Below are positions 60,579-64,000 of a stretch of 64,000 nt of DNA, piece after piece. Position 1 is the stretch's first letter, and the number at the start of each line of letters is the position of its first letter. The stretch spans positions 186,001-250,000 of the forward strand of contig JABFRP010000003.1 in NCBI GenBank assembly GCA_013141115.1, written 5' to 3'. The notes beneath the pieces are model-generated. The model saw nothing but the letters and a program-made list of their open reading frames with translations, did no database searches and was not told the DNA's origin. The position numbers were made by a program, and so were the translations under genes. This DNA comes from Ferruginibacter sp. (GTDB taxonomy: Bacteria > Bacteroidota > Bacteroidia > Chitinophagales > Chitinophagaceae).

Positions 60579-61202
60579 TCATTCTGAACCTATAGTAAAC
60601 ATTTTAATTACTTGCACCCGGCTGCTATTCATTATTCGTTTAATTCTGTTTTTTAGTATTTCATCAGATTGTGAATTATATAATTTTTCAAATTGATTGT
60701 AGGCTTTTGACTGCTCCCCAAGTAAAACCAGTGTAGCAGCTTTGTATGACTGCCATATTGCATAATTCGGGTGATTTATGTTCATGGTATCTAGCGCTGA
60801 TTCGCATGTTTGCAAAGATTTTCGAAAATATTCTCTTGCAGAAGAACTATCATTTATTTTTTCATAAAGTAACCCTGCATTAAAATAAAGGTCAGGTGAC
60901 AGAGGCTTGATTCTTATTGCATGCTTTATTGATGTTATTGCTTCGTTATACTGGTTTAAGGAGTTTAAAAAAATTGCTTTGTTGTAGTAGCAAAGAAAAC
61001 AGCTGTTGTTTAATTTTGTTGCGCTGTCAAGCAAGAAAACAGCTTTTTTGCAGCTGTCTTCATTTTCTAGAAAACCTATAAGTGAAATTGTTTGTAGCGA
61101 AAGTTTATAAACATCATTATTCCGTTTTTGAATTGTAGTATTTTGAGCACACGTAATCAAACTTGCTGAAAATATGATAAGTATGAAGACTAATTTTTTC
61201 AT
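60579..61202 (-). CDS. Exported tetratricopeptide-repeat protein
   Basis: This 207-residue protein has a signal peptide or lipobox (FSASLITCAQN, Cys at about 18). It contains two to three TPR motifs: NSCFLCYYNKAIFLNSLNQY, YNEAITSIKHAIRIKPLSPD and LYFNAGLLYEKINDSSSARE. TPRs bind partner proteins. No partner is evident. It is transcribed ahead of the glycosylasparaginase gene. Confidence 0.8.
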   Translation of the reverse strand: MKKLVFILIIFSASLITCAQNTTIQKRNNDVYKLSLQTISLIGFLENEDSCKKAVFLLDSATKLNNSCFLCYYNKAIFLNSLNQYNEAITSIKHAIRIKPLSPDLYFNAGLLYEKINDSSSAREYFRKSLQTCESALDTMNINHPNYAIWQSYKAATLVLLGEQSKAYNQFEKLYNSQSDEILKNRIKRIMNSSRVQVIKMFTIGSE

Positions 61203-61349
61203 TGTATTACATTTGATAAAATCACGTTCCAGAATTTATTTGTGAACCTTGCAATCCAAAGGAATCCGACGGATTAATACACAATTTTTCAGCCAACTTT
61301 TTGTTCATATGATACATAAAACATAATCTCCGCTTTCTACTCCTCCATA

Positions 61350-61381
61350 ATCAGTTCCCCCTTTAGCAGCGGAGGGGCTAC
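61350..61381. repeat. CCCCTCCG...AAAGGGGG element
   Basis: The plus-strand sequence ttccccctttagcagcggaggggc, beside the GH109-like gene's stop, is an imperfect inverted pair (CCCC...GGGG) of a type common in Bacteroidota. It has no T-run and is probably an interspersed repeat. Confidence 0.4.
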
Positions 61382-63108
<1,727 letters not shown>

Positions 63109-63157
63109 TGGTATTTTTTAATAAAGTTAGGGAATCTTTTTGTAGGGCTATTGCCGC

Positions 63158-64000
63158 TTATAAAGCTTCGTTTTTTTTATAAGCGGATAAATAAATTATA
63201 ACTAAAATAGTTATACCAGCTGTAATTAAAAAAGTTGCCATTGCGCCAAAATTATACAATAACAATCCACAAATGCTGCTGGCAAATAAAGCCGCAATGC
63301 TTTGAAAACCGGTATAAGTACCAATGGCAGTGGCGGTTTCGCTTTTATCCACAATATTGCTTATCCATGCTTTGGAAATACCTTCGGTAGCTGCGGCGTA
63401 CAAACCGTATAAGGCAAACAGCAAAAAAAATATAACCAGGTTATTATTGAATGCAAAGCCGGTATACACCACTGCAAAAATAAAAAGCCCCAGTAAAAAT
63501 ATTTTTTTCAATCCTAATTTATCGGCCAGTATACCAATGGGATAAGCCAGTAAAGCATAAATTAAATTGTAAAAAATATACACGCCAATAACTGCGGTAT
63601 CGCTTAACCCGCTTTCTTTCATTTTTAATAGTAAAAAAACATCACTGCTATTGAATAAGGCAAAGAGCAGGAGGCCGGTTACCAGTTTTTTGTATTGGGG
63701 GGGGCTGTTTTTCCAATAAGTTACAAAGCTGAAAATACTTGCAGGTTTAGCATTTATGCTCAGCATCCTGCGGAGAGGTGTAGGGTTTAGTGGTTTAGTT
63801 TTTTCTTTAATGAGCAATGTGGCAATTATGGCTAACAGGCCCGGGGCAAATGCAATTAAAAAAAGTGTTTTATAATTATCAGGGTAAAAATATAAATATA
63901 CCAACGCAATGGCTGGCCCAAAAACCGCACCTAATGTATCCATGCTGCGGTGAAAACCAAATACAGTGGCTTTAGTTTCTTTGGTAGCTTCATCACTTAA
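63158..64000 (-). CDS. MFS transporter, 5' end outside the window
   Basis: The frame continues off the right edge: upstream of ATG 63943 it reads LSDEATKETKATVFGFHRSM in frame, so the start is beyond 64000. The visible 280 residues contain about eight membrane helices with GFHRSMDTLGAVFGPAIALV, AYPIGILADKLGLKKIFLLG and ATEGISKAWISNIV. It is a major facilitator transporter of unknown substrate. The C-terminus is at 63158. Confidence 0.9.
   Translation of the reverse strand, partial: LSDEATKETKATVFGFHRSMDTLGAVFGPAIALVYLYFYPDNYKTLFLIAFAPGLLAIIATLLIKEKTKPLNPTPLRRMLSINAKPASIFSFVTYWKNSPPQYKKLVTGLLLFALFNSSDVFLLLKMKESGLSDTAVIGVYIFYNLIYALLAYPIGILADKLGLKKIFLLGLFIFAVVYTGFAFNNNLVIFFLLFALYGLYAAATEGISKAWISNIVDKSETATAIGTYTGFQSIAALFASSICGLLLYNFGAMATFLITAGITILVIIYLSAYKKNEAL

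Overview
The window reads as the chromosome of a Bacteroidota bacterium, most like the Chitinophagaceae. Support comes from the gene families (TonB-dependent receptor with an HMA domain, HYC_CC_PP protein, DUF4294, DUF4197, bacillithiol deacetylase BshB1, TPR histidine kinase with a LytTR regulator), the abundance of lipoprotein and Sec-exported proteins, and TAnnTTTG-type -7 promoter elements, best seen in front of rnpB and hppD. There are no rRNA genes, CRISPR arrays, transposases, integrases or phage genes. One tRNA (Cys) and the RNase P RNA are present.

Layout. 1-5.4 kb: small minus-strand genes of mostly unknown function, each separated by related 150-250 bp spacers; this resembles an integron-type cassette array without a visible integrase. 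5.5-13.3 kb: purK, an RND efflux operon (adaptor, pump, TolC-like channel), a four-helix bundle gene and purE, all on the minus strand. 13.5-21.8 kb: hppD, an L,D-transpeptidase, aspartate kinase, fbp, a GNAT enzyme, an ABC ATPase, an FKBP isomerase, a DinB/BstA-like protein and a NUDIX enzyme. 21.8-27.8 kb: folC, TonB, a 65-residue conserved-looking small protein, a racemase-like protein, a lipocalin-like lipoprotein and a SulP transporter. 27.8-35.4 kb: a TPR histidine kinase and LytTR regulator, divergent from six secreted or lipoprotein genes of unknown function, one of them frameshifted. 35.5-38.8 kb: a Crp/Fnr regulator, a degenerate receiver-like protein, two pirins and a YjdJ-type acetyltransferase.

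38.8-42.7 kb: a heavy-metal (probably copper) locus with an HMA-TonB receptor fusion, a tandem-repeat metal-binding protein broken by a one-base change in an A8 run, and a HYC_CC_PP protein. 42.8-44.8 kb: DUF4197, DoxX and BLUF proteins. 44.8-46.5 kb: a second cassette-like patch (DUF4240 and DUF2441-like genes) whose spacers are related to those at 1-5.4 kb. 46.7-47.2 kb: rnpB, carrying the same CCCCAACTnGTTGGGG palindrome twice that also forms a terminator at 38.75 kb. 47.4-64 kb: housekeeping and metabolic genes (iminopeptidase-like hydrolase, CorA, DapF, nucleoside phosphorylase, tRNA-Cys, GlnRS, fatty-acid desaturase, BshB1, CutC, glycosylasparaginase, a GH109-like oxidoreductase and an MFS transporter running off the right edge).

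The main points for a second look are the two cassette-like arrays that share core sites 41 kb apart, the two frameshifts in G4 and A8 runs, the palindromes in rnpB, and the secreted cluster beside the two-component system. Family assignments are from reading the proteins; no database search was run.
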